Positions 10,774 through 24,149 of a DNA stretch of 35,809 bases are shown piece after piece. Location of the stretch: positions 1 through 35,809 of the forward strand of contig JARHZT010000027.1 in the NCBI GenBank assembly GCA_029258015.1, given 5' to 3'. The position numbers and the translations under genes were made by a program. The notes beneath the pieces are model-generated. The model made no database searches and had not been told where the DNA came from. It saw nothing but the letters and a program-made list of their open reading frames with translations. The stretch is from Malacoplasma sp. GTDB lineage: Bacteria > Bacillota_I > Bacilli_A > Mycoplasmatales > Mycoplasmoidaceae. The stretch's first letter is position 1, and each line of letters begins with the position of its first letter.

Positions 10774-10848
10774 TGGCGGATACAGTAGGGATCGAACCTA
10801 CGACCAACCGGTTAACAGCCGGTTGCTCTACCGCTGAGCTATGTATCC
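10774..10848 (-). tRNA. tRNA-Asn (GUU)
   Basis: GGATACA/TGTATCC acceptor, anticodon loop CTGTTAA, discriminator G, encoded CCA. Confidence 0.95.
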
Positions 10849-10931
10849 ATTTAAACACTTAATAAGTATAACATATAAATAAAAAAAGTTACATTTTTTA
10901 TTTATTTTATTTTTAATTAAGTGCTTTATAT

Positions 10932-11228
10932 CTATTTATTTTTTATTTTTTCATCAATAGTCATAATTCTATTATTTGAATCTATTATTGTTTTTATACC
11001 AATAAATATCTTTACATCATACTTTGATATATAGTCAAAAATATTTTTCATAGCATCTATAACAACCGTTTTTTCTCCTTCAATAGTTGTTTCTAATGGA
11101 CCCACATTAATGTTAATATTTGGTATTTTTTTAATAAATTCTATTAACCTGTTTATGTAATTTATTTTTTTATCAAAATCAATATTATCTAACGGAATTA
11201 GCTGTATTCCAAATGTTGCATTTATCAT
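10932..11228 (-). CDS. DUF77/MTH1187-type thiamine-binding domain protein
   Basis: MINATFGIQLIPLDN...INRLIEFIKKIPNININVGPLETTIEGEKTVVIDAMKNIF; small ferredoxin-like fold family; overlaps the 3' end of the permease gene. Confidence 0.72.
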   Translation of the reverse strand: MINATFGIQLIPLDNIDFDKKINYINRLIEFIKKIPNININVGPLETTIEGEKTVVIDAMKNIFDYISKYDVKIFIGIKTIIDSNNRIMTIDEKIKNK

Positions 11229-12900
11229 TAAAAATCTCCTTAATTTCTGAAAATAATTTTCTTTTATTTATAAATGTTTCTTTGGTAATAAAAATGATTA
11301 GAATAACCAAAATATTTATAGCAAATGACACTCAAATAAAAGAAGCCATTTTATTAAATTCTTTTTTTGATCCATTAAAATATATATCTATATACATTCC
11401 AATAATTGAAGAACCATATTTACCAAAAGTAATAAGATCTCTAAACTGACTTTCTCAAGAAAATAAAAAAATATTTAAATAATCATTAAGAATTTTATAA
11501 AGAGTGTATTTGATGAAAATCTTATTTTTAGAATAACCAATCATTTTAAAATACATTAGTTTCTCATTACTTATATCATTAACTGATGATAACATAGTTT
11601 TGGATATTACAAGTCCAGTTTCAAATCCTAAAATCAAACATATAGCAGAAGAAGGATTTGAAAATAATGGATTAAATATAAAAATTATAGCTATTATAGG
11701 GATTGCTCTTAAAATAGTGTTTATTAATATTCCAATGTAACCTATATTTCCAAATATTTTATATGATGATGAATATATTAATAACATACTAACTACAAAC
11801 GAAAAGAACATAATAATAATTGTTTGTCCAAATAGATAAAATAGTTCATAAAAAATATTAAAATTATTAATCTCATTAAAAACATTCCAATCAGGATTAA
11901 ACAGAGTTTCTAAAATGGAGTTTTGTAAATAAATAGATTCACTTCAATTTATTGAAAATAAACTATATATTAGTAAAGAAAAAAATGAAGCAAATAAAAT
12001 TATTTTAGCTATTAAATAATAATCTTTTCTATTAATAAATCCCCTTACACTATCAGGTGTTTTAACTGTTTTTTTAGTCAGTAAAAATTTATTTATCAAA
12101 TAAATCATCATTTCTAAAAAAATCATAAAAACCATTAGTGTAAGTATTGGAATCCCCATACTTTCATATTCATTATTCGATGCTTTATATATCAATTCTC
12201 CAATACCAGGTAATCCAAACACTCCTAATATTGAACTTCATCTCATATTTGATTCAAAAGAAAATAAAAATAATGAAATTATTTTATTACTCATTTGAAA
12301 TCATACACCTTTTATGTATGCGATAAACACACCATTTCCTTGGAGTTTTAGTTTTTCGAAAATTGAATAGTTGATGTTTTGATAATATTCTGATAAATAT
12401 TTGTGTGATCACAATCAGGTAAATCACATATATATTAAGATAAGACCTAAATCCTTTAAAAAAGTGTAAGAAAAAATATATATAAAAAATATTACAGGTA
12501 ATGCTCTCAAAATAGGAATAATAATTTTAAAACTGGAAGTTAATCATCTGTTTTTAATAAGATTATTATTTTGAAAAAATGATGTTATTAGTGCAATCAA
12601 AAATCCAATAGCAGTACCCACAATGGCATCTTTTATAGAAATAAATAGATATTCATAAGAAAGAGTTCATAAAGACGTATTAGGATAATCAGATATTGAA
12701 TTTTTAAATGAAAAAATTTTATTTATTCTATCTTTAAAAACCAAGATTCCATTTGGAGAAAGTTCAAAATCTAATAAAAGAAAAAAAGAAATTAGAATTG
12801 CTGTTAAAACAACAACCATAAATAATTTTAATAATCAACCATATTTAAGATAATTTAATTTATCAAATCAAATAGGTTTAGTATTCAAATTATTAAACAT
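11185..12900 (-). CDS. ABC transporter permease, P69-like (two BPD_transp-type halves)
   Basis: Rejoined 571-aa multi-TM protein (MFNNLNTKPIWFDKLNYLKYGWLLKLFMVVVLTAILISF...ILGVFGLPGIGELIYKA...LITFGKYGSSIIGMYIDIYF). Two EAA-like loop regions; operonic with the ATPase. Confidence 0.85.
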
Positions 12901-13621
12901 ATAGATTCCTCAATATTTTTTTATCTATATCATTTATATCTTTAGCAAATTCTATTTTAGAATCTTTGATTCCTACAACTTTATCTATCAAGTTTAAATC
13001 TAACAATGATATGTCATGAATATTTATTAATCCTATTGCATTATTATCCACAATTATCTTTTTTATAATAGATAAAATTTTTTGAGAATTAACTAAATCT
13101 AAATTAGAAGTTGGTTCATCTGCTAAAACTATTTTTGGTCTTTTTATAATAAGTTTCGCAAGTTCTATTTTCTGCGCTTCACCACCACTTAAATCGCTTA
13201 TTAATGTAAAAGCTTTTTCTTCCATCTCTAAACTTTTTAAAATTTCATAAATTTCTTTTTTTTGCTCATAAGAAATGATATTAAATATCTTTTTATACCA
13301 TTTATTTTTATTAGACATTTCTAACTTCAAATTATCATAAACATTTAGTGTTTCAATTAATTGAGGTTTTTGACTAACTATTCCTATATTATTTCTAAAT
13401 CTTTTTAAATTTTTATTATTTATCTCTTCATTATTGAAATATATATTACCTTTATTTTTTTTGTATCCAAAACATATTAGTCTAAATAATGTAGTTTTAC
13501 CACTTCCTGATTTCCCTAAAATAGCCGTTAATTGTCCATTAAAAAAATCTAAATTTATATCATCCAAAATTAGTTTTTCAGTTTTTTGATTTCTATAGAA
13601 TAATTGATTAATTCTTAACAT
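12893..13621 (-). CDS. ABC transporter ATP-binding protein, P29/PhnC-like
   Basis: Walker A GKSGSGKTT, signature LSGGEAQKIELA, Walker B IVLADEPTSNLD. Confidence 0.92.
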   Translation of the reverse strand: MLRINQLFYRNQKTEKLILDDINLDFFNGQLTAILGKSGSGKTTLFRLICFGYKKNKGNIYFNNEEINNKNLKRFRNNIGIVSQKPQLIETLNVYDNLKLEMSNKNKWYKKIFNIISYEQKKEIYEILKSLEMEEKAFTLISDLSGGEAQKIELAKLIIKRPKIVLADEPTSNLDLVNSQKILSIIKKIIVDNNAIGLINIHDISLLDLNLIDKVVGIKDSKIEFAKDINDIDKKILRNLYV

Positions 13622-13628
13622 ATATTTT

Positions 13629-14810
13629 CTATGAAAACATTCCTATAACTTCTTTATCAAAATCATTAATTATTTTATAGCCATTATATCCTAGTGATTC
13701 ACCATAATTATTGTTATTATCTATAAATGTTTTTTCTATTGATTTAGCGATTAAATAAGCTAAATCATTTTTTATAAAACCACTAAAAACTCCAATATCA
13801 TATGGTGCTGGATTAGTAACTGTCAAAAATTCAATTGACGCATTATCTCTAGGTCTAAAACTATCTTTATTTTTTTTGTTATTAGTTCAAGCAAATGATC
13901 CTTCATCTGTAAAACTAATAACATATTCATTCAATTTTCCTATTTTCTCAGTACCATATTCATCAAATAAATATTTTAAACTATTATTTTTCATATCTAA
14001 AGCCAATGTTCAACTGTCACCTAAATTAAAGTGTTCTCTTAATAATTTTTCTTGTAATTTGTAGTTTCCATTTGATGTTTGATTTCCATAAATAATACCT
14101 AGGTTTCTAAAGTCTTCTCAATTTTTGTTATCTCATGCTGTTTTAGCATTATCTCTTTGGGTTTTTGTTCCAGATACAACAATCATTCCTCTATAACCAT
14201 TGGTTAAATTATCCATAATGTTTGAAGTTGATTCACTATAAAAATGGTTGTATCTTATACCATTTCAATCATACAAAGGAGCCTTACCTTTTTCGTTCAT
14301 TCAAGTTTCGAACGGAAAAATATTTGATTCTCTATTCTCACTAATACCAAAACTCAGATTCAGCATATTATTTGCTATTATTCTTAAAGGATCATTTTTC
14401 GAGCCATCAACATATTTTAATTTCATATCATTATCAAATTTAAACGATGTTGTTAGTGTTTGTATTAATGGTTGCGATTGCTTATAAAAATTATTTTGAA
14501 TCAAATCATCAAATGGCAAAAATGTAAAAGTAGCAGAACCGTTTTCTAATAAATCTTTTTTTGCTTTTTTATCATTAATAGTTTTTGTTGTAAAACTAAA
14601 ATTTGAATCTTTGTAATGACTGTCTTTTTTCAAGATATTAAAGTTCTTTTTAATTTCCTCAACAAACATAGTATTTGTTTGATTATTAATTTCTTTACTC
14701 AATACAAATACTAATTCATTATTTTTATTAGCACTACAAGATACTATGGTAGATATAGGTAAAATGCTAGCAATAAATAATGTAGTAATAGAAAATATTT
14801 TTTTATTCAT
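13629..14810 (-). CDS. P37/Cypl-like substrate-binding lipoprotein
   Basis: Signal and lipobox MNKKIFSITTLFIASILPISTIVSC; rejoined through TGA to TNPAPYDIGVFSGF...GYNGYKIINDFDKEVIGMFS; first gene of the ABC operon. Confidence 0.82.
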
Positions 14811-14834
14811 ATCATCTCCTCTATTATCAGTGGA

Positions 14835-14866
14835 AGAAAAAAAGTCTCATAAAACATGAGACTTTA
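14835..14866 (-). terminator. Intrinsic terminator in leader of the P37-like operon (riboswitch expression platform)
   Basis: Minus strand AAAGTCTCAT-GTTTT-ATGAGACTTTTTTT: 10-bp stem plus U-run, between the aptamer and the ATG at 14810. Confidence 0.85.
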
Positions 14867-14884
14867 AAAACTATAAACAATATA

Positions 14885-14974
14885 GTAATCAATGCCTCCG
14901 CTAGTATTAACTAGATCAGGTCATATGCGTATTTCTCAACTCTTATTTTCTTATAAGAGTACCGCCTGATAACT
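14885..14974 (-). promoter_or_regulatory. TPP riboswitch aptamer (THI element)
   Basis: Minus strand: CTCTTAT-AAGAAA-ATAAGAG stem, UUGAGA, then ACGCATATGACCTGATCTAGTTAATACTAGCGGAGG, matching the THI-box core CUGAGA...ACCUGAUCUGGAUAAUGCCAGCGuAGG. Confidence 0.92.
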
Positions 14975-14981
14975 TGTTATA

Positions 14982-15012
14982 ATTATACAACTATTTTATT
15001 TACTATTATCAA
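14982..15012 (-). promoter_or_regulatory. Putative promoter of the riboswitch/ABC operon
   Basis: Minus strand TTGATA (15012-15007), 19-nt spacer, TATAAT (14987-14982); expected start near 14975, at the 5' edge of the aptamer. Confidence 0.55.
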
Positions 15013-15032
15013 CTATTTTATTTACTATTATC
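14989..15032. repeat. 22-bp exact tandem duplication
   Basis: AACTATTTTATTTACTATTATC twice in direct succession. Confidence 0.9.
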
Positions 15033-15855
15033 AGTTATCCATAAAGTATATGTGTTCTGTACCATCAAATATTTTATTTTTAAGAGCTTTAGCAAAAGTA
15101 TATTCTTCTTTTTTTATTGTAAAAAATCTTTTATCAAAATCTAGTATAGAAGTGATTGTTGTGTCAAAAGGAAAAGAAGACATTAATTTAATAAAATCTC
15201 TTAAATCTAAGTATCCATATTCTATGATTTCATTTTTTTCTTTATCATAAACCACATATGATTTGTTACTCATTTTTATTTCACATCCACATTCATAATA
15301 AAGTTTTAAATATTTTTTATTTTCTTTTTCTGTTTTATAAGTAAAGTTTCCTATATCATTCATTTTTAGAAAATTAATATTTATTTTATTTATTAAATCA
15401 AAATCTATTTTTTCATTAATATTATCAACTTTTAAAAATTGATCTTTTCTTAAGAATCAATTTTTCTTAGATGTACATTGAAGAAAATCAAATGATTTAT
15501 AAACATCATAGTTATAAGCTTGAATAAAAATCATATCTCCATAAAATTTCATATCTTCTATGAAATCATTTAAATATTTTTTCATTAATCCTTGGTTTTG
15601 ATATTCTTTTTTAACAGAAACTGCAAAAATTAAATATCCTGACATTTTCATCTCTTGATAAACAATTCTTTTTGGAACAAAAAATGTTTGCATAACTAAC
15701 TTATTTTCCTCATTCACAACCCCAAAAAATTTGGCATTTTTTAAATATGTATTATAAAGTTTTTCTCTATATGATTCTGGATCATTGAACGCTTCATCAT
15801 ATAACTTCTTTGATTCATTTATGTCTATTAGTGATATGTCTTTTATGATTTTCAT
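15031..15855 (-). CDS. GNAT-family N-acetyltransferase
   Basis: Rejoined ORFs 15457..15855 and 15031..15363 via TGA; GYLIFAVSVKKEYQNQGLMKKYLNDFIEDMKF is a GNAT acetyl-CoA motif. Confidence 0.78.
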
Positions 15856-15867
15856 AATATTTCTCTA

Positions 15868-17523
15868 TTATCTTTCAAAATATATTTTTGGTCTTCTTAT
15901 ATAAATATATCAAACAGTATAAAACATAATAATAAATCCTGATAAAAATGAAATTATTAATGGTGCATATAAATAAAAATTAATGTTTGAAGCAGCTAAT
16001 GAAATACCAGAAAAAATAAACAACATAGGTATTCCAATAAATAACCCATACATTAAGGATGTTAGTAATGCATTAAGTGGTTTTTGAGTTGATTGAAAAT
16101 ATAACATACCAGATACAGTTAAAGAAAAAACTATTAATTGAGACATCATTATATTCAACATCAAAACTGCATCATTATAAGTTGAGATTTTAGGAGTGAT
16201 TTCAAAAAATCATAAAAACCCTCCTTGTAAAGCATTGATAGAGGTAGAGAACGGACAAACAAATAAATAGAATATTAGTCCATAAAAAACAGCCATCATT
16301 GTACTTATTCAAAAAGCTTTTAATACATTATCATTTCTTTTTAAACCATAGTTATAACTTACTACTGTTCTCCCGCCTCTAATAACACCAATTATTGCAC
16401 TATAAAATAAATTGTAAATTGGTGTTACTGCACCCATTATATCAATGTAATAACTAGAATCTAAATTGTTTGATATTTTATTTGTTATTGCTGAAAACAA
16501 ATGGTTTTGTGTAAATGAAAAAATAGCAGTAGCAGAATTTCTAAATAAACTAGCAGAACCAACAGATACTATAAGTAAAATTATGGTTCAATTAACTTTG
16601 AATTTTGTTAGTTTTAAATCAGAAAGCACTAAGAATGTTTCATTAGTTTTCGTTTTCCATAATATATAACCAATAAAAAAACCATTAGATATAACATAAC
16701 TTATTATTGTAGCTATTGCACTTCCATTCATTCCAACATCTGTATAATAAAGCAATACAAAATCTAAAAATATATTTAGAAAATTTGAAAATAATGCCAC
16801 TAATGTTGGTATAGAATTTTTTCCTTCACTATTTAGCATAGATGAAAATAACATTAAAAAATTATTAAAGATAGAAAAACCTACAATAATAAAACTATAT
16901 TGCATAGCAAACTTTATGGAAATATTTTTTTTAGCTATTAAGAATTTATTTATTTCAAGATTTCCCGTATCAACAAAATCATTTTTAACTTGTAAATTAA
17001 TAAATACATAAATTAATGAAGATAAAATTATTGAAAAAATAATAGAAATAAATAAACAATTATAAAATCCATTTTTTCATATTTCCTTAATATTAGAATG
17101 GTCTTTTTTTCCTAATGCATTTGAATAAGGAATAGAAGTCCCTAGTCCTATGAATAATGCTAGTGCTGTACAAAAAACTGTAATAGGAGAAATAGCAGAA
17201 TTAGAAACTCTAATAATAGAAGTTATTGTCTTATGTGGATCTTCAAAATTCTTGATAAATTCATAAGCTGGATTATTGGGATTAAAATCTAAATTATTTC
17301 ATCCAATTTCATTTAAAGTATCTGCTAAAAAATTTGATTTACTTATAGGCAATATTTTAGTCATCATGACTTGGTCTGCAAATATATATAAACCTGTAGA
17401 AAAAGAAACTAATATTGCTAAAAAAATTACTTTAGTTAGTGATTTAAATAGACTGGTATTTTCAAATAATTTAACACTACTTTTTAATTCAACCTTTGTT
17501 AATTTTTTATCATTTGCTTTCAT
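15868..17523 (-). CDS. MATE-family efflux transporter
   Basis: 551-aa multi-TM protein rejoined through TGA; IFADQVMMTKILP, GLGTSIPYSNALGKKD, LVALFSNFLNIFLDFVLLYYTDVGMNGSAIATIISY. Confidence 0.88.
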
Positions 17524-19078
17524 ATTTAATTATTTTTGCATTTGGTTTTTTAGGTAATCCAGGCATTAAAAATATTTTAGACATTATTGGAATAATGAAT
17601 TTTGCTGCATGATTAAATTCAATATCAAAAACTTCAATTGTAAAATCTTTTGGATAACCTAAAATTGTTTGATCTGATGTTAATGAGTATTGGTTTTTAG
17701 CATTACATACATAGTAATTCTCTATAAAATTTTTGTTATTCTCTATTTTCTTTTTAACAAGATCTGAATACTTAACTTCTTTGGCACCATATATTGTTTT
17801 ACATATTTTTTCAATCTTAGTATAAACATCATCTTTTGTATCATATGTGTAAGTAATAGAGTTGTTATTCTTAACATTTGACTTTATTAACTTATAAATG
17901 TTTTCACTGTCTTTGGGTCCATTTTGTCACATAGTAGATATTTCTGTAGGACAATGATTATCACAAAGAGATTTTAAATACATTAATTCATCTTTATCAT
18001 CATCACTAAATTTGTTTATAACAATACAAAAATTTAGATTAAAGCTTTTTATAGATTCAATGTGTTTTATAACATTTTCAAAACCTTTTGATATTACTTC
18101 ATAGTTGTCTTTTGTTTCTATATTACAGTGATGTTTAACAGATTTTAAAGTAACAGCTATAACAACTAATGAAGGTATTAAATTAGCTTCTTTACATTTT
18201 ATATTCAAGAATTTTTCTGCTCCAAGGTCTGCACCAAATCCTGCTTCTGTTAGTATATATTCAAAATTATCTAAACCCATTTTTGTTGAAATAATACTGT
18301 TACATCCATGTGCTATATTAGCGAATGGACCACCATGGATTATTATAGGATTGTTATGTTTTGAAAAAGCTAAATTAGGTTTTAATGCTTTATCTAAAAT
18401 TAACATAAGTGAATCTGTTATTTCTAGGTCCTTAATTTTTATGGGATTACCTTTTTTGTTTAATGCAACTATAGTTTCATTTAGTCTATTTATAAAATCT
18501 TGTCTATCTTTAGCTAAACAAAATAAAGCCATTAAACTAGATGCTGCTGTTATTGTAAAAAATGTATTTACTCTATCTGTTTTAGAAACATCATAATTTA
18601 CACTTCTTAAACTTCTATCATTTACATCTATACATCTTTTTCAATATATATTATTCGAATCTATATCCAATTCTGAATTAAAATAAATTTCATTTTCCAA
18701 AACAGCTAAAATCAAGTTATTAGCTGCTTCTATTTCATAAAAATCGCCAGTGAATCCACAATTTATAAGTTGTGGATTTTGTATTTCGCATTCACCACTT
18801 CCTGTAGCTCCTCCTTTAATACCAAAAAAAGGACCCATTGATGGTTGTCTTAAACAAGCTACTGATGATTCATTAAAAAAGTTTAGTGAGTCATTTAATC
18901 CTATTAACGTTGTTGTTTTTCCTTCGCCAGATGGTGTTGGATTTATTGAAGTTACTAAGATTAATTTTTTATCTTTATATGTATTTGTTTCATTATTATT
19001 TGGAGTTATTTTGTAAAATTTTCCAAATTGTTCAATTTCATGATTTTTAAATTTTTCTAATATTCTGTTTTTATCCAT
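17507..19078 (-). CDS. fhs: Formate--tetrahydrofolate ligase
   Basis: LVTSINPTPSGEGKTTTLIGL, LRQPSMGPFFGIKGGATGSG, HGGPFANIAHGCNS, ILTEAGFGADLGAEKF; overlaps MATE start by 17 bp. Confidence 0.96.
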
Positions 19079-19225
19079 AATTAATCCTTAAATTAAAAAT
19101 AAAGCATAAATATTTTATTCTAAGATTTATCAAAAATATTTTTTTCTGTTGTTTTAAAAACAAAAATAACCTATATATTAATATTTTTTGGTATAAGTAA
19201 AGAGTAATAACAACTATGGTTACAT

Positions 19226-20041
19226 ATGAATTCCAAAAAAAGAGAAAGAGCTAAAATATTATTTTTTCAATATTCAAATTATTCAGAAAATGATATTTTA
19301 AAAATTAAAGAGATACATCATGGATACACAAATTTATCTTTTTTATTTGTTACTAAAGATAAAAAGAAATTCCAAATTAGATTGGGTCAAAATAATGAAA
19401 TAGTTAATAGAGACAATGAAATAAATATAATAAATTTGTTGCCTTATAACTATTACTTGTACATGGATAAAAAGGGTAATGCAATTAAAGAATGATTGGA
19501 AGGAATAAACCCTAAATTTATATTTAATAAAAAAAGAATTATCGAATTGTTATCTGATGAAATAATAAAACTCCATAAGATAAATATAAAGGATGCTAAA
19601 TTAATTAAGCATGATTATTTTGAATACTATAAACAATCATTTGAAAAGTCGTTTCCTCAATACTGTAAAAAATATAAAGAAATTCTTAATAAACACAAGA
19701 ATCTTAAACAAGTTCTTTCACACAATGATATTAATCCAATGAACTTTTTATACAATAGAAAAGACAAAAAAATAATATTAATAGATTTTGAATGAGCAAG
19801 AATAAACAATGAGTATTTTGATGTAGCCAATTTCTTTAGAGAAACAAATCTTTCATGTAAATGACTAGAGTTTATGTGTAATAAAATGTCATTAGATTAT
19901 GAAATTATGAAAGAATTTGTTTTTGTTTCAACATTCTTTGCATATCAATGAACATATGCTATAGCAGAAACAAAAAAATCTTTAGCATATAGAGATCAGG
20001 TTTTAAAAAAAACTAAAAAGTTTTATGAGAAACTTTCTTAG
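19226..20041 (+). CDS. Choline/ethanolamine kinase-like phosphotransferase (LicA-like)
   Basis: VLSHNDINPMNFLYN (Brenner motif) and IILIDFEWARINNEYFDVANFFRE (DFE); rejoined through TGA codons. Confidence 0.82.
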
Positions 20042-21201
20042 TTTTTATTTTGTTCAAATATTTCAAAAACATTTTTTATAGAATCATCCATATCAAAATA
20101 TTTATAATTAGCTAGCCTTCCTAATGGAATAATATTATAAGCACTTAGCAAACTATTATATTTATCATATATTTCTAAATTTTTAGAATTGTTTATTGGA
20201 TAAAATCTAGTCTTAAATCTTTCACTATTTTCATCTCATTGCCCTGGAAATTCTTTAGATATAGTTGTATTTCTTAAATGTTCTTGTTTTGAAAGATATT
20301 TATACTCAGTTATTCTAGTCATAGATTTATGTCATGGATAATTTACAACACCAACCTCTTGATAAAAATCAAGATTGTGATCTTCAAATTGAATATCTAA
20401 ACTTCTATAAGGTAATTTTCCATATTTATAATCAAATAGTTCATCTATAGAACCACAATAGTAAATAATGTTATCACTTATATCTTTGTTGTTTAAAAAT
20501 ATCTTTTTATCTTTAAAAACTACATTTTTTTTGAAATCAAACAATAAATTTAAATGAATATTCTCATGATCTATGATGTTTTTAAATAAATTTGTATAGC
20601 CATTAGATGGTATTCCTTGATATTTATCATTGATAAAATAATTATCATTAAAATCTAAATTAATCTTTACTCTTTTTAATACATTTTCATCAAGTTCTGA
20701 TACGGAAATTCCTCACATTTTTATAGTGTAATTTTTATAAATATTTTCAAATATATAATTTGCAAATTTCTTTAAAACAGCATCTTGAACACTTAACAAT
20801 TCATATATATTAATACTTTGCTCGTTATGAAAGAATCATTTTAATTTTTGAATTATTATTTCTGCTGATTTTTCATCATAAAGTTCATTAATTGAAGTGA
20901 AATTTATAGGAAAAGAAATTAGTTTTTTACTTCCTTGCAAATTTACTTTCACTTTATTTTTATATCCATTAAATTCACTAAATCTATTTACAAACTCTCA
21001 TACATCTTCATATGAAGTATGAAAAATATGTGGTCCATATTTGTGAACATAAATTCCATCTTTATTTTGATAATCAAAGCAGTTTCCACCTATATTATCT
21101 TTTGATTCAAATAAGAAAACATCATACCCATTTTCTGCATACAATCTACTCATGGTACATCCAGAAATTCCAGCACCAAATATATAAACAACTTTTTTCA
21201 T
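20038..21201 (-). CDS. glf: UDP-galactopyranose mutase
   Basis: MKKVVYIFGAGISGCTMSRLYAENGYDVFLFESKDNIGGNCFDY (FAD site), YGPHIFHTSYEDVWEFVNRF, VVNYPWHKSMTRITEYKY, PLGRLANYKYFDMD. Confidence 0.94.
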
Positions 21202-21242
21202 TTTTATTTATCAATCCCTTAATTAAAAGAATTATAAAATAA

Positions 21243-21271
21243 AAAAATACTAAATTTAATTTAGTATTTTT
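21243..21271. terminator. Intrinsic terminator downstream of dnaK
   Basis: 13-bp perfect stem AAAAATACTAAAT/ATTTAGTATTTTT, 3-nt loop, T-run. Confidence 0.8.
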
Positions 21272-21278
21272 GTTTTTA

Positions 21279-23181
<1,903 letters not shown>

Positions 23182-23197
23182 TTTCCATAATAAAAAA

Positions 23198-23233
23198 TAA
23201 AAAAACAGTAAAACATATTCTAGTTTTACTGTT
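23198..23233 (-). terminator. Intrinsic terminator of the Tyr/His/Thr-rich membrane protein gene
   Basis: Minus strand AACAGTAAAAC...GTTTTACTGTT then T-run; stem overlaps the stop codon. Confidence 0.75.
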
Positions 23234-24128
23234 AATTTTCTGAATTCGGATCAATTAATTCTTCAGTATAAGTTGTAGTTTTAGTTGTAACTACTTCATG
23301 AGTTTCAGGTTCTGGTTCTGGTTCATACTCTTGAACATAGTGACTTTCTTCTACATATTTATTTGTTTCGTGAGTTACTGTTGGTTGTTCTGAATATACT
23401 TCATGCATCTCATTAATATAATTTGTATGGTGAGTTGACTCATCATAGTATTGTTCTACACTAGGAGTATATTGTGTAGTTGTTGTAGTATTATAACCAT
23501 ACTGTTCTGGTTGATAATGAGCATATTCTTGGCTTTGATATTGTGGAGTATTTACATAATGAGTATTAGTTTGGATTACATGATTATAATCTTCAACTCT
23601 TACTAATCTTCCACTAACTTCATCAAATGCATATCCTTTAGGTAATACTTGTCCAGGTCTTAAATAGGATCTTATAACTACCTTATCATTATCTGCTATA
23701 TTTGGTAATTTATGTTCAATTACTTGATGTTGAATTTCTTGAGTAGAAGTTGTTACATAACCATTTGGATGAGCATATTGTGTTTGATAAGTCTCTACAG
23801 GATTTTGATATTGATCATTATAGTTTTGTACATTATTATAATTTACATTTTTATTTTTGCTTGTTTTTTTATTATTTTCTTTATTTTTGCTCTTTTGTAA
23901 AAGAGAATAAGTTTCATATCCTAAATATCCAGATAATCCTAAAAATAAAATTCCAAAAACAATTGATGATGAAAACATTCCAACACCCAATGGAGAACCC
24001 TTACCATTAAATATAGCATTTAGTTCTGACGAAGAAATACTTATGAATATAATGAATAACAATAAAAATAACATTGCCACACAAGTTAATACAATCATTA
24101 TATTTTTTTTAATATCTGCTTTTTCCAT
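23232..24128 (-). CDS. Two-TM membrane protein with long Tyr/Gln/His/Thr/Glu-rich tail
   Basis: 298-aa ORF; two hydrophobic segments, then low-complexity tail (QNYNDQYQNPVETYQTQYAHPNGYVTTSTQE..., EPEPEPE). Family not recognised. Confidence 0.8.
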   Translation of the reverse strand: MEKADIKKNIMIVLTCVAMLFLLLFIIFISISSSELNAIFNGKGSPLGVGMFSSSIVFGILFLGLSGYLGYETYSLLQKSKNKENNKKTSKNKNVNYNNVQNYNDQYQNPVETYQTQYAHPNGYVTTSTQEIQHQVIEHKLPNIADNDKVVIRSYLRPGQVLPKGYAFDEVSGRLVRVEDYNHVIQTNTHYVNTPQYQSQEYAHYQPEQYGYNTTTTTQYTPSVEQYYDESTHHTNYINEMHEVYSEQPTVTHETNKYVEESHYVQEYEPEPEPETHEVVTTKTTTYTEELIDPNSEN

Positions 24129-24149
24129 AAAACCTCATAATATAAAACA

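Noticed and set aside
10336-10848. Repeated GC-rich segments that might be a CRISPR-like array
   Set aside because: They are the T-arms and acceptor stems of six tRNA genes.
10875-10905. 12-bp A/T inverted repeat (ATAAATAAAAAA...TTTTTTATTTAT)
   Set aside because: Could be a weak terminator of the DUF77 gene, but it overlaps the likely tRNA promoter region and homopolymer-rich DNA makes such matches common; not called.
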